Origin: Pteria penguin
Lineage: Eukaryota; Mollusca; Bivalvia; Pterioida; Pteriidae
Assembly (NCBI GenBank): GCA_035048485.1
Contig: CM068592.1
Location: 37,022,001-37,086,000, forward strand
DNA: 64,000 nt
Reading direction: 5' to 3'
Position 1 is the stretch's first letter, and the number at the start of each line of letters is the position of its first letter. The position numbers and the translations under genes are program-made. A model generated the notes under the pieces. The model saw only the letters and a program-made list of their open reading frames with translations, was not told the DNA's origin and searched no databases. Positions 60,015-64,000 of the stretch are shown here, piece by piece.

Positions 60015-61645
60015 GTATAGGTAAACTTTGTCAAGTAATATTTGTATCCTTGTTAAAAAGCTCCTCAAGAAACTTACACCTTCCGCATCATTAACAAATG
60101 AGCTTTAACTTTAGACACTTCAAGAAAAATGCAGTTAACGTCCATACAAATGTTAAAAAGTCAGCATGGCACAGTTTGCTAGTGCTGATCTTTTTATTTT
60201 CTTCTTGATAGATTGTCATAATATCCATTTTAATTTGTTTCTGTACTGATGTTTAGGTACCTGTACCGAAACATACTTGTACCGAAACGTACTGCACCCC
60301 TATTGCGAATATACAAATTGTAAGACAGCAGTTATTGTGAAAAGGTCTTTTGTTCTCAATGTAGGCACTTTTAAGTGGGCAACTTATGTCATAATTATAT
60401 GACATCAAAACATTCATAAAGTGCACGTGTATGTTGACATTATTGTAATTGCGATACTCCGTATTTGCACGACCATGTCACTATCGACATGCGTACACCC
60501 GTTGTTGCAGGCACGACTATCCTGCCAACAGACGTTACCAAATTGGTAAAGAATGGTCTTACAGTTGTAATATCAAACGTAATGAGTGCATTTAGTGTAG
60601 ATATACCTTCTGGACGGGTTACAATTGCAATCACGAAACCAATCGGAAGTTATCCCTCGATGTTTGGACGTGGGAGTGTAAACAGTTGAAACAATATCAG
60701 GAAAACGCTTCCTAAAATACCGTGAGTCCATTTATATACAAGCGTTTTATTCACATGAATTTTGTATCATAAATTACCAAATCGAAAAGGATAGAAATAT
60801 CCGGATCTCTAATCATCCTAAAACCAAGAAGTACAGAAGTAGAAGTATCTCCCTCGGGCATAGCTCTGCCCTAAAATTGGTTCTTACGTTTGGGTCGAGC
60901 TAGTTTGTTCTTTACATATTTACCTTTCGATTTCCACAGTATAGGCCTTGGGCATGGGTATGGTGCACCAAATCAATGCACATATATATTATGTAATGTT
61001 AAAAAAGATATTCGGATACATCATCTCTAAATTCGATAACCAATCAAAGTAAATGTAATTCATTGGAGTTACTTCCCTCGTGACAAGTTGTTCGCCATCT
61101 TTGTGATAGGCCCATGTCGGAGATATATTTCCCACATAGAATACTTCAGTTGATTGGAATATTGACTGAAATATTGTTGAAAGCGAATACGAGACAGATG
61201 TTCCTGCGTGACCACAAAAATGACCACCGAGGAAGGAAACTATAACAGGAATAAACCGGCAAACAGACAATAACTATGGGACATCAAAGAGCAGATGAGA
61301 TTCAGAGAGAGAGAGAGAGAGAGGTTCTCCTGTCGGCTTTCCATAGCCACCATATATTCTTCTATTGGATATTATACCCTTTCACGTTAATCACGAGACT
61401 CGGTGACGTTTTGGTGATGTTCCAAGTCAAGTTCTGACGCCATGATAAAAAAGCTGATTGTCTCTGACATAATTTTTCTAGAACAGTAATGATTTTGCTT
61501 ACATGTACCAAAGCTCTTGGGGTCTTCGCACCATGAACCCTATACATGATGTAGATTATTGTCTTAAATTCTCCTAACCCAATACGTGTGTGCGCGTAAT
61601 GTGACATGTGACCTCGGTTGTACATGTATACTGTCTGACACCAAC
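60015..61645. other. 5' flank, no gene recognised
   Basis: Contains the GTACCGAAAC motifs near 60265-60293 and an (AG)n tract near 61305-61322. Frames at 60465-60689 (plus), 60989-61270 and 61362-61625 (minus) show no known domain. A promoter or 5' UTR exon could lie here but is not demonstrable by eye. Confidence 0.35.
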
Positions 61646-61785
61646 TTCTACCTAGCTGCAGGTTGGCATGTTGGACTCGGACCCTTGACCTCTTGATCTC
61701 GAGTTACATGACTGCAGGTTGGCATGTTAGGCTCGGACCCTGGACCTCTTGATCTCGAGCCAAGCCTTTTGCCCACCGAGATGTA
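61646..61785 (-). mobile_element. SINE head fragment, tandemly doubled
   Basis: gcaggttggcatgttggact and gcaggttggcatgttaggct at a 56-bp spacing, each followed by cggaccct and gacctcttgatctcgag. In minus orientation this reads like a decayed tRNA head (ctcgagatcaagaggtccag then ggtccgag). Confidence 0.5.
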
Positions 61786-61905
61786 GTAATGGTTCATATA
61801 TATAAAATATCCCTAACTCATGCCACAGGGTATGTTAGAATAGAGAACACCATTACAAATTAACACAAAGAACCAAACAGAAATCGTGAAAATTAATAAA
61901 AAGGC

Positions 61906-61920
61906 AAAAAATGAAAAAAG

Positions 61921-61954
<34 letters not shown>

Positions 61955-61970
61955 AAAAAGAAAAAGATAA
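61906..61970. repeat. A-rich low-complexity tract
   Basis: A-run of about 30 bases flanked by aaaag repeats. The Lys-rich frame here is an artefact. Confidence 0.9.
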
Positions 61971-62512
61971 TAAAAGTGCCAAATCTGTTAGGAAGATATG
62001 ATAAATGGATCCAAGAACTGTTAAGTTACAGCTACCTGGAAACTAAAGAAAGTAGCAACCTTGCAACATATCTTCCTTGTACAACACCCCAGGCATTTGG
62101 GGAAGTGATTTTCCTACGTCTGCTTTATATTGATTCATTGCTTGACGTTATCCTTCACGATGTCCGGACGTACCTCAGTACATGGTTTACGCACAGTGAC
62201 GAATGAAAATGAGAGATGAATCATTCTTATGGATAGAATCATTGTTAAAATGTGTAGTATTTCAAATGAAATAAAAGAATATGTAAAATAATCTCCATTA
62301 CATGTTTGATATTGGTTGAAAACACTTGTCACTGAGAAGCTATGGGAATTTACTTCTAGTGATATAAGTAGTATTTCTCTAGCCAGTGCTAACATTATTA
62401 GTTGTTGGGTACAAGAATGTTTGGATGTTTTGAGTGATGTGGTCAACTGTCTTGAAAATGCTAATAACATTCATTTCTGACCCTTTTACCTGTGGGACAA
62501 CTATGATCATGA

Positions 62513-62659
<147 letters not shown>

Positions 62660-63012
62660 AATTTAAACCGCATCTAGAAATCGGTGCTATAATGCAACAA
62701 TGTGGAGATAAAGAAAAAGCAAACTGAATGTTTTCTATGCTATGTAGATGGATTTGACCATCTTGCATTTCATTTAGTGTTCATTAAGATATAAACCACA
62801 GAACCAAACACATTTTCCAAATCATTAGAGAGATGAAACAAAGAACAGCAATGCATAAAGCTCATGGCATGAACCAATCAAGTGTCTGGACTTACGCATG
62901 TGTTCTATACATACAAAGGTAATCATGCAGCAGCCAAACTAAAGTAATGAAGCAGTACCATATTATTGAAAACTACAGGCTTTTACATGGAGAGTTTTAA
63001 TTAGATTGAGTA

Positions 63013-63246
63013 TTGAGCCATCACCCCCACCCCCACCCCCAAGCCATAAAAATAAAAAAAAAGCAAAAAAAAAAAAAAAACCAAACAAAACCCACACACA
63101 TACACACACACACACACACACATACACACAAAATAAAAAACAAGAAAACCCCTAAAAAAAAAAAACAAAAACAAAAACAACCCCCCCCCCCAAAAAAAAA
63201 CCCACTAAAAAACCAAACAAACAAACAAAAGAAAATACAAAATAAT
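63013..63246. repeat. A/C-rich low-complexity block
   Basis: Successive (CCACCC)n, A-run, (CA)n, A-run, C-run and AAAC segments over 230 bp. No coding content. Confidence 0.9.
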
Positions 63247-64000
63247 TAAAGCACAAAAACTTCAAACTATTATTATTATTTACTATCACTATTTAATTTA
63301 TTACAATAATTTCTATTTTTTTCTTTTTGCAAAATTGAGAATTTGAAATTCAGATACCAATTTTCATAGCCCCTCATCAGATGAAATATAATTCTAGATG
63401 ATTTCTTCTTCTTCTTCTTCTTCTTCTTCTAGATCTTCTGTTTTGTTTTTTTTTTCGTTTCCTATATGGCTTGCCGCACGAGTTTAGATTGTCCAAAACA
63501 TAGAGAAGTGGAAAACATTCAAACCCTTTGCATTAGGTGAGGGTATATTAACATTTGGTTGGACAGGTGTTACAACCATACATTATCAGAGTAGAGGTCC
63601 ATGTATAATAACAGTGAAGTCGATCTTTCCTCTGGGAATATTGTTTTACATGTTTTACAAATTGCTCTGTACAAAAGGAACGTTGTGAAAGTTGTGAAAA
63701 GGATGAAGAATACGGTATATTTGCATGGCAACAACACGATGGTCTCTCACACCATAACATTTTTCCCCGACGTACAAAACATTTTTCTAAAGTCATTCTT
63801 ATTTCTGTACATCCTGCCTGGTTCCTTCAGACTTTTGTTGCTTGTCGAATCTGGCAAATGGCTGAGATTAACGATCTTTTTTGAATATGTGGAATCCACT
63901 GTACACAATACACTGGATCAAATAAGAGGCAAAGGTTTTCTTCAAGGATAGGAAATTTTTTTTTACCAAGTTTGATATGACAATTACCAATATAATATAA
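63247..64000. other. Right edge, nothing recognised
   Basis: Includes a short (TTC)n run at 63402-63430. The frame at 63601-63951 has no motif I recognise. Confidence 0.4.

Noticed and set aside
60465..61625. Frames at 60465-60689, 60989-61270 and 61362-61625 as genes upstream of MAP3K20
   Set aside because: No recognisable domain and no supporting splice structure; kept only as possible location of a 5' UTR exon.
63601..63951. 116-codon ORF at the right edge
   Set aside because: No motif recognised and no flanking exon seen; cannot be supported as a gene.

Overview
This is animal nuclear DNA, most likely from a bivalve mollusc. The evidence is a large intron-rich gene on the minus strand, tRNA-headed SINEs, foldback DNA elements, a degenerate mariner transposase, retrotransposon fragments and about twenty minisatellite arrays. 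The bivalve assignment rests on the style of these repeats and on a 161-bp repeat that looks mollusc-typical to me. It is an inference; no species is claimed.

The window holds one recognisable protein-coding gene, and its whole coding region is present: a MAP3K20 (ZAK/MLTK) orthologue on the minus strand. It runs from an ATG at 56357 to a stop at 7778, about 48.6 kb. I rebuilt it by hand as 18 coding exons. All 17 introns are GT-AG, the phases agree at every junction, and the coding total is 2943 nt (980 codons plus stop). The product reads in order: MLK-like kinase domain, leucine-zipper coiled coil, SAM domain, beta-rich domain that is YEATS-like in the published human protein, low-complexity tail and R/G-rich C-terminus. 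In human cells ZAK-alpha binds ribosomes and starts the ribotoxic stress response through p38 and JNK.

Layout. 1-7777: 3' flank with a 41-bp array, a SINE, a (GAA)n tract, a foldback element, 30-bp and 128-bp arrays, and a retrotransposon RT fragment. 7778-18339: exons 18 to 15, with introns holding SINE remnants, foldback elements and the 34-bp and 45-bp arrays. 18340-35561: the 17.2-kb intron 14, about 6.7 kb of it in tandem arrays (22, 48, 21, 41 and 44 bp). 35562-41317: exons 14 to 11 among 38-, 36- and two unrelated 54-bp arrays. 43362-49038: exons 10 to 7 with 58/59-bp arrays and an inverted-terminal-repeat element. 49592-56409: exons 6 to 1, a second opposite-facing copy of that element, and a 37-bp array grown out of the exon 2 splice junction. 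56410-64000: 5' flank with a 45-bp array, a mariner pseudogene, a SINE with a 15-bp target duplication and a small TA-flanked foldback element. No second gene is recognised.

The most unusual signal is where the minisatellites come from. One array (37 bp) repeats the end of coding exon 2 with its 5' splice site. One (42 bp) repeats the end of a DNA transposon. Several others (34, 36, 44, 54 and 58/59 bp) begin inside, or directly abut, copies of a tRNA-headed SINE. No CRISPR array, operon or prokaryotic feature is present, and I saw no new multi-gene system.
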